Shown here piece by piece: positions 1 to 7,896 of a stretch of 64,000 bases of DNA (position 1 is its first letter; each line of letters opens with the position of its first letter). Made by a program: the position numbers and the translations under genes. The notes under the pieces were generated by a model, which worked only from the letters and a program-made list of their open reading frames with translations, was not told the origin of the DNA and did not search any database. Source of the DNA: Haloplanus litoreus (GTDB lineage: Archaea > Halobacteriota > Halobacteria > Halobacteriales > Haloferacaceae); assembly GCF_042677945.1 (NCBI RefSeq), contig NZ_JBHUDN010000009.1; one strand, 5' to 3'.

Positions 1-114
1 GCGAGCGACGCGTGTGAGCGCGTGGGTCGTCGGTTTTCAGTCGGTGAGCGGCCGCGCCGGCCACGAGTTCCGACCGCTAGGCTTAAGCGACGGACGCCGA
101 TAGTATTCGGTGAT

Positions 115-190
115 GCCAAGGTGGCAGAGTTCGGCCTAACGCAGCGGCCTGCAGAGCCGCCCATCGCCGGTTCAAATCCGGCCCTTGGCT
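115..190 (+). tRNA. tRNA-Cys (anticodon GCA)
   Basis: The acceptor strands GCCAAGG (115-121) and CCTTGGC (183-189) pair perfectly and T190 is the discriminator base. The anticodon stem encloses the loop CTGCAGA, giving anticodon GCA, and the T arm contains the usual GGTTCAAATCC. CCA is not encoded, as expected in haloarchaea. No intron is visible. The gene sits next to decayed genes on its 3' side, which fits use of the tRNA as an integration site in the past, but I see no second copy of its 3' end. Confidence 0.95.
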
Positions 191-294
191 CTCACACTTT
201 TCCCTAAAGCCCAAGACGACTACGTCTTGGCGACTCCTCTTATTTCGAGGCACTATGTGCGGTTATCGAGGGGAATTTTCCACGAGGAGATCGA

Positions 295-557
295 CTACTC
301 CGAATCGTCGTCGGACTCGTCGCTCGCTTCGAGGATCTCCGCCGCTGTGTCTTTCACATGCTGCTGGTGGGCAACCGACGTCTGGACGCTTTGGGCTGCA
401 TCGAGCTAGTCGTTGATGACCGCGTTCTGCTGTGGCCCCCACGTCTCGGGGGTTCGGACTCGATGTACTCGATCCAGCGTTTGATGCCTTCGGTGCGCTG
501 CTCGCGGTTGCGCTCGTGCTTCACGCCGAGGTGCTCACGCTCGTTTGAGTCGTTCAT
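295..557 (-). pseudogene. Decayed haloarchaeal small gene (frameshift plus nonsense codon)
   Basis: Translation from ATG 557 reads sensibly to WIEYIESEPP. It then needs a frame change near 441-450 to continue as TWGPQQNAVIND, meets an in-frame TAG near 407, and continues as LDAAQSVQTSVAHQQHVK until a TAG at 295-297. The WGPQQNAV stretch resembles a short conserved haloarchaeal family that I cannot name. One frameshift plus one stop indicates a pseudogene. Its start overlaps the end of the upstream fragment (535-855) by 23 bp, so the two were probably co-transcribed as a two-gene module. Confidence 0.6.
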
Positions 558-855
558 ATTCGGCTTCGACGTCGAGTCGCGTTACCCACTCTTCGAGGCG
601 GAACACACTATGAGTTTGTTCGAAGAGCGTGTAGAGGTGAACCGCATCCTCGAGGTCCTTCTGCGCACCGAGGTAGAGCTTGTACGCGATCTGAAGCGCT
701 AACGGACCTCTCGGGATCGTCTTGCCACCGATTCGGGCCGTTGTAGCGTTTTCGAGGAATGCGTCGTCGAGATCGTCGCGTACGAACTTCACTTCGAGGT
801 GCGGCGTGACCTGATCCGCTGGCGAGACCCAGATGTTATCCCCGCTGTCGAGCAT
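535..855 (-). pseudogene. C-terminal fragment, nucleotidyltransferase-like protein
   Basis: The 106-residue frame begins abruptly at MLDSGDNIWV and contains KTIPRGPLALQIAYKLYLGA followed by KDLEDAVHLYTLF. This resembles the C-terminal half of nucleotidyltransferase proteins of the AbiEii/DUF6036 type. The N-terminal catalytic part (GS...DxD) is absent: upstream sequence runs within about 35 bp into the stop of another gene. I infer a 5'-truncated remnant. It overlaps the decayed gene 295-557, so both parts of a possible defence or toxin-antitoxin module have been lost. The family assignment rests on motif memory only. Confidence 0.45.
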
Positions 856-889
856 CTCGTCCCTCGACGTGTTTTGGGACTCGACGGCG

Positions 890-1207
890 TCAGGCGCTGT
901 TCTCGGCGAGGGCGTGTTCGACGCCCTGTGTCACCGCGTCGTCCTCGTCGGCACCGTCGTCGATGGCCGCCTCGTAGCCGTCGGTGAAGGTATCCATCAC
1001 GGCTTTCGCCAGTTCGCGCCCGTCGGTTTCGGACGGCTGGACGTTGTCGACGGCCGTCGACTCCCCGGCTTCCTCGTCGACGATCCACACCTCGAAGTTT
1101 CCGTCCCGTTCCGGCGTGGGTTGGAACTTCACTTCGACCTCCACGGTTCGATTTTCGTACTCTCGCCTACCGGTTTTCAGCCAGCCGTCGGGCACTGCTC
1201 GGCTCAT
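890..1207 (-). CDS. Hypothetical acidic protein, 105 aa
   Basis: An acidic protein starting MSRAVPDGWLKTGRREYENR. The N-terminal half (VEVEVKFQPTPERDGNFEVWI) reads as beta strands and the C-terminal half as helix (LAKAVMDTFTDGYEAAID). Composition and codon use match the surrounding haloarchaeal genes, so it is probably real. No signal peptide, membrane segment or catalytic motif is visible. It lies between the decayed pair on its 3' side and the ABC exporter on its 5' side, all on the minus strand. I do not recognise the family. Confidence 0.6.
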   Translation of the reverse strand: MSRAVPDGWLKTGRREYENRTVEVEVKFQPTPERDGNFEVWIVDEEAGESTAVDNVQPSETDGRELAKAVMDTFTDGYEAAIDDGADEDDAVTQGVEHALAENSA

Positions 1208-1245
1208 GCCGGGTATTGGGCGCGTAATCGGGATAAGCGTATCCG

Positions 1246-3138
1246 TCAGTCGTCGGCGGGCGTGCGGGTGTCCGCTTGGGCGTGCCAGAGGTCGGCGTAG
1301 TCCCCGTCGTCAGCGAGGAGGTCGGCGTGCGTTCCGGATTCGACGAGTTCGCCGTCCTCCATGACGACGATGCGGTCGGCGTCACGGATGGTCGAGAGGC
1401 GGTGGGCGATGACGAACGCGGTGCGGTCCTCGACGAGACGGTCGAGGCTCTCTTGGATCCGCCCCTCGGTTTCGGTATCAACGTCGCTCGTGGCTTCGTC
1501 GAAGACGATGATCGCGGGGTCGTTGAGGAGTGCGCGAGCGATGGCGAGGCGCTGGCGCTGGCCGCCGGAGAGTTTCACGCCGCGTTCGCCGACGAGCGTG
1601 TCGTACCCCTCGGGAAGATCGGTGATGAACTCGTGGGCTTCGGCCGCGTTCGCGGCCTCGACGACCCGCTCGCGGGCGGTATCGGCGTCACGTCGCTCGG
1701 CTTCGAGCGCGTCTCGGTCGCCGTAGGCGACGTTCTCGGCGACGGTCCCCGAGAAGAGGTAGGGGTTCTGTTCGACGACGGCGATCTCCTCGCGCAGCGC
1801 ACCGAGGTCGTACTCCCGGACGTCGACCCCATCGATCCTGACGGCGCCCGAATCGACGTCGTGGAACCGGGGGAGAAGTTTCACGAGCGTCGACTTCCCC
1901 GCGCCGGTGGTGCCCGCGAGGCCGACGGTCGCTCCCGCGGGGACGTCGAGCGAGACGTTCCGGAGCACCGGGTCCCGGTCGCCGTACCCGAAGGTCACGC
2001 CGTCGACAGTCACGTCGCCGTCGACGGCCGCGGGTCGGTACGGGTCGTCGGGAGTGGTCACCGTCGGCTCCCGGCCGAGGAGGCCGAACACCCGTTCGGC
2101 GCTGGATTTCGCCAGTTGGTACTTGTTCGCGGATTTTCCGACCCGGCGCATCGGCGAGTAGAGGCGCCGCAGGTAGAGGAAAAAGAGGGCGAAGCTGCCG
2201 GCGGTGAGTGCTCCTTCGGCGCCGGTGATGTTGTCGAGGCCGCCGACGTAGAGGACGAGGACGAACACGACGCCGGTGAGCAGTCGGAGTGTGGCGAAGA
2301 AGGCACGGCGGATGCGCAGGGCGCCGACCTTCTCGTCGTGGTAGTCCTGGCTCCGTTCGGCGACCCGGTCGCGTTCGAAGCCGTAGCGGTTGAACGTCTT
2401 GATCACCGCCGCGCCGCCGAGGTTGTTCTCCAGGCGGGTGTTGAGGCGGGCGACGGACTCCCGGATGGATTTGTAGCGCGGCTCGATCCACGTGAGGAAG
2501 CGCCCGCTCGCGACGCCGATGAGGGGGACGGGCGCGAGCGCGATCAGGGCGAGTTTCGGCGAGTAGTGCCAGAGGACGATGGCGATGCCGCCGACGGTGG
2601 CGACGACGCGGATCACTTGCCGGAACTCGGTGTTGAGGAACTGTTCTAGCCGGTTCACGTCGCTGTTGAGGACCGACATCATCGCCCCCGTCTGGTGGTC
2701 GACGAAGAAGTCCATCGAGAGGTGCTGGAGATGGTCGTAGGTGTCGTTGCGGAGATCACGCTGGATCTTCTGGGCCGCAGACTGGAGGAGGTAGCGGGAG
2801 CCAAAGCGGGTGAGCGACCGCACGAGATACGCCAGCGCCGCGATGAGCACGAGGCGTTCGAGGAGCGCGGTTCGGGCCGCCGTGCCGGCGATGGGATCGG
2901 CAGGCAGGAGGCCCACGGTGGCCAACAGCCCCGGTTCGGCGGGGCCGTTGATCACCCGGTCGATGGCGGTGGCGACGAGGATGGGGGGTACCAGGCGGGC
3001 GAAGCGGGTACAGAACGAGGCGAGGACGCCGACGGTCAGCCGCGGCCAGTACGGGCGCGCGTAGGCCAGTAGGCTCACCATCGGGTGTCCGTCGAGGGTC
3101 TCCCGGACGTCTTCGAAGCCCCCGTGTTCGTCGGCCAT
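1246..3138 (-). CDS. ABC exporter, fused permease and ATPase (MsbA/MdlB type)
   Basis: A 630-residue half-transporter with an N-terminal six-helix ABC membrane domain (roughly residues 30-340) and a C-terminal nucleotide-binding domain. Visible ATPase motifs are Walker A GTTGAGKST near 410, signature LSGGQRQRLAIARAL near 523, Walker B IIVFDEATSD near 546 and the H-loop IAHRLST near 578. Such proteins act as homodimers or heterodimers exporting lipids, peptides or drugs; the substrate cannot be read here. The start at MADEHGGFEDV is preferred because the longer frame upstream has antisense-like composition. It is a single gene with no transport partner beside it. Confidence 0.93.
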   Translation of the reverse strand: MADEHGGFEDVRETLDGHPMVSLLAYARPYWPRLTVGVLASFCTRFARLVPPILVATAIDRVINGPAEPGLLATVGLLPADPIAGTAARTALLERLVLIAALAYLVRSLTRFGSRYLLQSAAQKIQRDLRNDTYDHLQHLSMDFFVDHQTGAMMSVLNSDVNRLEQFLNTEFRQVIRVVATVGGIAIVLWHYSPKLALIALAPVPLIGVASGRFLTWIEPRYKSIRESVARLNTRLENNLGGAAVIKTFNRYGFERDRVAERSQDYHDEKVGALRIRRAFFATLRLLTGVVFVLVLYVGGLDNITGAEGALTAGSFALFFLYLRRLYSPMRRVGKSANKYQLAKSSAERVFGLLGREPTVTTPDDPYRPAAVDGDVTVDGVTFGYGDRDPVLRNVSLDVPAGATVGLAGTTGAGKSTLVKLLPRFHDVDSGAVRIDGVDVREYDLGALREEIAVVEQNPYLFSGTVAENVAYGDRDALEAERRDADTARERVVEAANAAEAHEFITDLPEGYDTLVGERGVKLSGGQRQRLAIARALLNDPAIIVFDEATSDVDTETEGRIQESLDRLVEDRTAFVIAHRLSTIRDADRIVVMEDGELVESGTHADLLADDGDYADLWHAQADTRTPADD

Positions 3139-3200
3139 CGGCGCGCGATAACGGACGGACGCCCAAGTACTGTGGGGGTTCGGCGTCGTACGGGTCGTTG

Positions 3201-4646
3201 TCAGTCCTTGACTCGCCGCAGTTCGACACAGAAGACGGCACCGGTCGGTTCGTTGTCTTCGATCCACACCGACCCGCCGTAGGTGTCGACGAGGTTGTCG
3301 ACGAGGTAGAGACCGAGGCCGCTCCCGGGGCTCTCCAGTCCCTTCTCGCCGCGGCCGAACACCTCGCGTTTGCGCGCGTCGGGGATGCCGGGACCGTTGT
3401 CGGCGATCCGGACGACGACGGTGTCGTCCCGGACGTCGGCACCGACCTGGATCTCGATGTCTGCCTTGTCGTTGTGGAAGACGGCGTTGTCGAGGAGGTT
3501 GCCGAAGACGGAGGAGAGGATCGAAGTGGCCAAGACGGCCTCCGTCGGCAGGTCGTCGTCGCCGCGGACCGTGATCGACTGCGAACGGTAGTCGAAGTTC
3601 GAGCGCACCCGGTCGACTTCGGTTCGGAGCACCCTGTCCACCGGAACCGCTTCGAGTTCGGGATCGGCCGTGCCCAGAATGTCGATGAGGTCGCCGACCG
3701 CCTCGGTGAGTTCTTTGGTGTGAGTCGCGGCGGTCATGATCCGTTCGAACGCGTCCTCGTCCTCGGCCGCGATGCGGTCCGCGAGTTCGCCGCCCCACCC
3801 CAGCGCGACCGACATATCGTTGCGAATATCGTGGCGGACGATTTGGTTGAGGAGTGCGAGACGGTCACGCTCGGTTTCGAGGTTCCGTTCGGCCCGTTTG
3901 CGGTCGGTCACGTCCTGCTGGAAGCCGACGTAGTGAGAGGGCTCGCCGTCCTCGTCGTAGAGCGGGGCGATGGTCACTTGGTTCCAGAACTTCTCCCCGT
4001 TTCGCCGGTAGTTGCGGACTTCGACGGTCACGGGGTCCCAGTTGTCGACGGCGCGGCGCATTCGGGCGACCGTCTCCGGATCGGTATCCGCTCCCTGCAG
4101 GAACCGGCAGTTCCGGCCGATCACCTCTTCGACCGGATAGCCCGTGATGCGTTCGAAGGCGGCGTTGGCGTAGATGACGGGGTTGTCGGGGAGGGCGGGG
4201 TTCGAGATGGTGATTCCGACCGGGGCTTCGTCCATCGCCCGCTGTTTGAGGCGAAAGTTAACGACCGACTGGGGCTGTGAACTCCCGGAGCGCTCGGCGT
4301 GTGTCAGAACGGCGTAGCGGTCGCCGTCGTGGGACAGCTCGGCGAGGTGGACCCGAAGCTCCTGTCCCTCCTCGTCGGCGCGGTAGGTGAGGGTTTCGTC
4401 GGTTCCCCCTTTGCCGTCGAGTAGCGATCGGAGTCGGCTGGCGATACCCGTCACCTGGCCGTTCGTCGACCGAGTGAGTGTGTCGAGATAGGGGCGACTG
4501 GTGTCCGCCGGGACGAGCGGGTGGTCGTGGTTCTCGGCGAACGCCCGCCACGACGCATTCGACTCGACGATTCGTCCCGATTCGTCGATCACCGCGACTC
4601 GCTCGGGCAGTGCATCGAGGACTGCATGCATCAGCCACGGTGGCAT
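3201..4646 (-). CDS. LOV-type PAS sensor histidine kinase
   Basis: A 481-residue soluble kinase without membrane segments. A first PAS-like region (about 5-120) is followed by a second PAS domain (about 135-245) carrying GRNCRFLQG near 177-185, the flavin-adduct cysteine motif of LOV blue-light domains, and FWNQVTIAPLYDEDG further on. Next come the phosphoacceptor motif RHDIRNDM near 272 and an ATPase domain with NLLDNAVFHND, DNGPGIPD and GSGLGLYLV. It probably autophosphorylates in response to light or redox state of bound flavin. No response regulator lies beside it, so its partner is unknown. It is divergent from the alcohol dehydrogenase gene across a 133-bp gap. Confidence 0.9.
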   Translation of the reverse strand: MPPWLMHAVLDALPERVAVIDESGRIVESNASWRAFAENHDHPLVPADTSRPYLDTLTRSTNGQVTGIASRLRSLLDGKGGTDETLTYRADEEGQELRVHLAELSHDGDRYAVLTHAERSGSSQPQSVVNFRLKQRAMDEAPVGITISNPALPDNPVIYANAAFERITGYPVEEVIGRNCRFLQGADTDPETVARMRRAVDNWDPVTVEVRNYRRNGEKFWNQVTIAPLYDEDGEPSHYVGFQQDVTDRKRAERNLETERDRLALLNQIVRHDIRNDMSVALGWGGELADRIAAEDEDAFERIMTAATHTKELTEAVGDLIDILGTADPELEAVPVDRVLRTEVDRVRSNFDYRSQSITVRGDDDLPTEAVLATSILSSVFGNLLDNAVFHNDKADIEIQVGADVRDDTVVVRIADNGPGIPDARKREVFGRGEKGLESPGSGLGLYLVDNLVDTYGGSVWIEDNEPTGAVFCVELRRVKD

Positions 4647-4779
4647 ACTATGGTCGTCACGACTGTCCCCTGCGTAGCCACCCTATTAGAGCTATTCGCT
4701 CCCGGTGGCGTCTCGTGTGGAGCGTTACCGCTGCAACCGAAAACGCGGGTTTTTGCCGTCCCGTCCCGACGTCACACGT

Positions 4780-5796
4780 ATGTCCGACACGATGCGTGCG
4801 GCGGTCGTCCCCGAGGCTGGTGCCGACTTCGAAGTGGTCGAACGGACGGTTCCGGACCCGGGTCCGACGGAGGTTCGCGTCGCCGTCGATGCCTGTGGGA
4901 TCTGTCACAGCGACGCCTTCGTGAAGGAGGGCACGTTCCCCGGCGTGAGCTACCCCCGCGTCCCGGGCCACGAGGTAGTCGGTCACGTCGACGCCGTGGG
5001 CGAGGACGTCACGGCCTGGAGCGAGGGTGACCGTGTCGGCGCCGGCTGGCACGGCGGCCACTGTTTCACCTGTGATCCGTGCCGTCGCGGCGACTTCCTC
5101 CAGTGTGAGAACGCCGAAATCACGGGTCTCAGCTTCGACGGCGGCTACGCGGAGTACGCGACCGTTCCCACGGAGGCGCTGGCGGCCGTCCCCGAGGATC
5201 TGGCGGCGGTCGACGCCGCACCGTTGCTCTGTGCCGGCGTCACCACGTACAACGCCCTCCGGAACAGCGACGCCCGCCCCGGCGACCTGGTCGCCGTCGT
5301 CGGCGTCGGTGGTCTCGGCCACCTGGGCGTCCAGTACGCTCGCGCCGCCGGATTCGAGACGGTCGCCGTCTCCCGCAGCCCCGAGAAGCGCGACCTGGCG
5401 CTCGAACTCGGTGCGGACCACTTCGTGAACGCGAGCGGGACGGACCCCGCCGAGGCGCTACAGGAACTGGGCGGTGCGCGGGTCGTTCTCTCGACGGCAC
5501 CCTCCGCGGACGCCATCGAGTCGGTGCTCGGCGGCATCGGCACCGACGGCGAGGTCGTCGTCGTCGGCATCCCCGGCGAACCCGTCCCGACGGACGTTCA
5601 ACATCTCGTCGGCACCCGCGGTGCCGTCTCCGGATGGGGATCGGGTCACGCCCGCGACTCCCAGGACACCCTCGAGTTCAGTTCCCTCCGCGACATCACC
5701 CCGGTCGTCGAGACGTTCGCCCTCGACGACGTCGACGAGGCCTACGACCGGATGATGAACAACGACGCTCGCTTCCGCGCGGTACTCGACGTCTAG
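4780..5796 (+). CDS. Zinc-dependent alcohol dehydrogenase, MDR family
   Basis: A 338-residue medium-chain dehydrogenase. Catalytic zinc ligands are visible as C42 in GICHSD and the H64-E65 pair in PGHEVVG. Structural zinc ligands are C95, C98, C101 and C109. The Rossmann motif GVGGLG is at 175-180. The domain order and length match class I/III bacterial and archaeal alcohol dehydrogenases that oxidise primary alcohols or reduce aldehydes with NAD(P)H. ATG 4780 is chosen because homologues start at MSDTMRAAV-like sequence; the frame stays open further upstream but without family similarity. It stands alone as a transcription unit. Confidence 0.93.
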   Translation: MSDTMRAAVVPEAGADFEVVERTVPDPGPTEVRVAVDACGICHSDAFVKEGTFPGVSYPRVPGHEVVGHVDAVGEDVTAWSEGDRVGAGWHGGHCFTCDPCRRGDFLQCENAEITGLSFDGGYAEYATVPTEALAAVPEDLAAVDAAPLLCAGVTTYNALRNSDARPGDLVAVVGVGGLGHLGVQYARAAGFETVAVSRSPEKRDLALELGADHFVNASGTDPAEALQELGGARVVLSTAPSADAIESVLGGIGTDGEVVVVGIPGEPVPTDVQHLVGTRGAVSGWGSGHARDSQDTLEFSSLRDITPVVETFALDDVDEAYDRMMNNDARFRAVLDV

Positions 5797-5851
5797 CGGC
5801 GTCCCGTCGGTCCGCCTTCGGTCGCGTTCGGCGCCGTTCCGGCTATCATTC

Positions 5852-5866
5852 TGGATAATCTATCCA
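5852..5866. promoter_or_regulatory. Inverted repeat TGGATA-ATC-TATCCA upstream of transducer
   Basis: A perfect 6-bp inverted repeat with a 3-bp spacer lies 51 bp before the ATG of the transducer gene at 5918. It is followed by the AT-rich stretch ATATATACA (5871-5879), a plausible TATA element. The position just upstream of the TATA suits an activator or repressor site. No regulator gene is adjacent, so the binding protein is unknown. Confidence 0.4.
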
Positions 5867-5917
5867 TCAGATATATACAATTCACTCCGAGTCTCGACTG
5901 TAACCACGGCGAGACCC

Positions 5918-7387
5918 ATGAGTACACCCACACAACCGGATCGGCAGGTGGCCGACTTTCCCCTGTCGTTCGACGCTATCGTCGGTCGGATCGGCGCACC
6001 CATCTTCATTCTCGACGCCGGTCACGAGGTGGTCCTGTGGAACGATGGGATGGAGGCCCTCACTGGGAGTAGCGAAGCCGACGCGCGAGCGGCGGATTCG
6101 GTCGGAGAAGCCTGGTACCAGGACGGTCGGCGGGCGAAGACGCTCGCGGACAAGGTGCTCGAGGCGCCCCGCGACGCCCACCGCGAGTTCGACGTCGACC
6201 GGATCGACGACGGTGAGTACCCCGAGTATCGGGACCGGAGTACGTTCACCGACACCCGTGGCGACACCCGTCACATCGTCTTCAGCGCGTCGCCGCTGTA
6301 CGACGGTGACGAACTTGTCGGCGTCGTCGAACTCGTCAAGGATCGGACCGAGGACGTCCGCCGCCGGCAGCGCGTCGAGGAACTCGTCGAGGAGGTTCGA
6401 TCCACGATGCACGCGATTCAGGACGGCGACCTGGGCGCGCGTGCCGACTTCGACGCCGACGAGTACATCGACGAGGAACTGTTGACCGTCGTCGACTCGC
6501 TGAACGAGATGGGGGCGACCCTCGACGGCCTCGTGGCGGACGTGGACGAACAGACCCGCGACCTTCGAGCGATCACTCAGGAGGTCGCCGACAGCGCGAC
6601 TCGAATGGAGGAAATCGCCGAGGAACAGGCCGACCGCACCGAGGAGGTCGCAGGCGAGGTGTCGAACCTCAGCGCGACCGTGGAGGAAGTCGCCTCGACG
6701 GCCGACTCCGTCGCCGACACCAGCCGACAGGCGCGCGACTCCGCCGAGTCGGGCCGCGAGGTCAGCCGGGAGGCACGCGACGCGATGTCGTCGGTCCGGA
6801 CGTCGAGCCAAGAGGTCCGTACGGACGTCGACGAACTCAGCGGCACCGTCGACGAAATCGACGAGGTGATCGACGTCATCAACGACATCGCGGATCAGAC
6901 GAACCTGCTGGCGCTCAACGCCAACATCGAAGCCGCCCGCGCCGACCGCGACAGCGAAGGCTTCGCCGTCGTCGCCAACGAGATCAAGTCGCTGGCACAG
7001 CAGGCCCAGGACCAGGCGGGTGAAATCGAGTCGATGATCGTCGAGGTTCAGCGCCGGACCGAGGGAACGGTCGACAGCCTCGAGACGACCGAAGCACAGA
7101 TCGACGACGGGGTCAGCGAAGTCGAAGCGAGCATGGAGAAACTCGACGACATCGTCGAGGCCGTCGGCGACGCTGTCGCGGGCATCCAGGAAGTGTCGAC
7201 GGCGACCGACGAACAGGCCGCGAGTGCCGAGGAAATCGCCGCCATGGTCGACGAGGCTCGCGATCGCGCCGACCAGGTCGCCGAGGAGGTCACGGCGGTG
7301 GCCCGCGCGGCCGAGCGTCAGACCGAGAAGGTCGCCGAAATCGAACGCAGCGTCGGTCAGTTGCGCGGCGACGGCCACGGTTCCTGA
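5918..7387 (+). CDS. Soluble PAS-containing methyl-accepting transducer
   Basis: A 489-residue cytoplasmic chemotaxis-type transducer. An N-terminal PAS domain (about 15-145) is followed by a HAMP-like segment (about 150-215) and a long coiled-coil signalling domain. The conserved hairpin tip IADQTNLLALNANIEAARA lies near 325-345, and Glu/Gln-rich candidate methylation segments flank it. There is no transmembrane helix, so it should sense an internal signal such as redox state or a metabolite and control CheA. No che gene lies nearby. A strong palindrome precedes the gene (5852-5866). Confidence 0.93.
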   Translation: MSTPTQPDRQVADFPLSFDAIVGRIGAPIFILDAGHEVVLWNDGMEALTGSSEADARAADSVGEAWYQDGRRAKTLADKVLEAPRDAHREFDVDRIDDGEYPEYRDRSTFTDTRGDTRHIVFSASPLYDGDELVGVVELVKDRTEDVRRRQRVEELVEEVRSTMHAIQDGDLGARADFDADEYIDEELLTVVDSLNEMGATLDGLVADVDEQTRDLRAITQEVADSATRMEEIAEEQADRTEEVAGEVSNLSATVEEVASTADSVADTSRQARDSAESGREVSREARDAMSSVRTSSQEVRTDVDELSGTVDEIDEVIDVINDIADQTNLLALNANIEAARADRDSEGFAVVANEIKSLAQQAQDQAGEIESMIVEVQRRTEGTVDSLETTEAQIDDGVSEVEASMEKLDDIVEAVGDAVAGIQEVSTATDEQAASAEEIAAMVDEARDRADQVAEEVTAVARAAERQTEKVAEIERSVGQLRGDGHGS

Positions 7388-7436
7388 TCGGGCGACCGTT
7401 CACAAAATCCGCCGCCACCGAAACGCCGTAGTGACA

Positions 7437-7856
7437 TCACCACGTCACGCCCGCTCGATCATGGACCGACGAGCAACGCTCGGGATGTCGTTCTCGGAAC
7501 TGGTGATGGTTCGTATCGGCCACGGAGTGGGCGCGCTGTGCTTGCTCTTTCTCCTTCCGATCCTGCCCTTTCTCGCCGTCGGGGCCGCCGCCTCGGCGCT
7601 GGTCCGCCCCGACTCCGACCGGCCCGAACCCTCCTACCGGCCGGACTGGGCGGAGTGAGGTCGGAGCGCCGAGACGCGCGCTCTCCTTCAGGCGGAGGCC
7701 CCCATCGCTCACCGAGAGTGGTCGCTCGGTCGTCAGCGACTCGTTGTACTCGATCAGGTACTGTCCGCCGTCGAGGTGCCACCACTCGTAGTCGTCGTCG
7801 GGGCGGACCTGCGTCTCGGCGTGCAGGAGGCCGTCGACGAGGCCCGAGTCGCACAT
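7437..7856 (-). CDS. Hypothetical protein; only the N-terminal ~65 residues look genuine
   Basis: The start MCDSGLVDGLLHAETQV continues as VRPDDDYEWWHLDGGQYLIE and YNESLTTERPLSV, which reads like a compact conserved domain. After about residue 65 the frame runs antisense through the small membrane protein gene and becomes Arg/Gly/Gln-rich (RRGGGPDGEKGQDRKEKE). The true stop may have been lost by mutation, or the gene may really overlap its convergent neighbour. It is convergent with 7461-7658 and shares its strand with the AAA ATPase downstream of the 5' end. Function unknown. Confidence 0.45.
   Translation of the reverse strand: MCDSGLVDGLLHAETQVRPDDDYEWWHLDGGQYLIEYNESLTTERPLSVSDGGLRLKESARLGAPTSLRPVRPVGGFGPVGVGADQRRGGGPDGEKGQDRKEKEQAQRAHSVADTNHHQFRERHPERCSSVHDRAGVTW
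7461..7658 (+). CDS. Small membrane protein, 65 aa
   Basis: The protein starts MDRRATLGMSFSELVMVRIG and has one or two hydrophobic helices (VGALCLLFLLPILPFLAVGA) followed by a short polar tail ending SYRPDWAE. The composition is characteristic of short haloarchaeal inner-membrane proteins of unknown role. The minus strand also carries an open frame across the whole gene (7437-7856), whose C-terminal part looks like the antisense of this gene. Confidence 0.6.
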   Translation: MDRRATLGMSFSELVMVRIGHGVGALCLLFLLPILPFLAVGAAASALVRPDSDRPEPSYRPDWAE

Positions 7857-7896
7857 ACTCGCTCCATCGGCCGCCGTCGGCACAACTCCCTGGCGG

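Noticed and set aside
1276..2649. 457-codon plus-strand frame
   Set aside because: Antisense of the ABC exporter ATPase and membrane domains.
5882..7378. 498-codon minus-strand frame
   Set aside because: Antisense of the transducer gene; coiled-coil coding DNA commonly gives open antisense frames.
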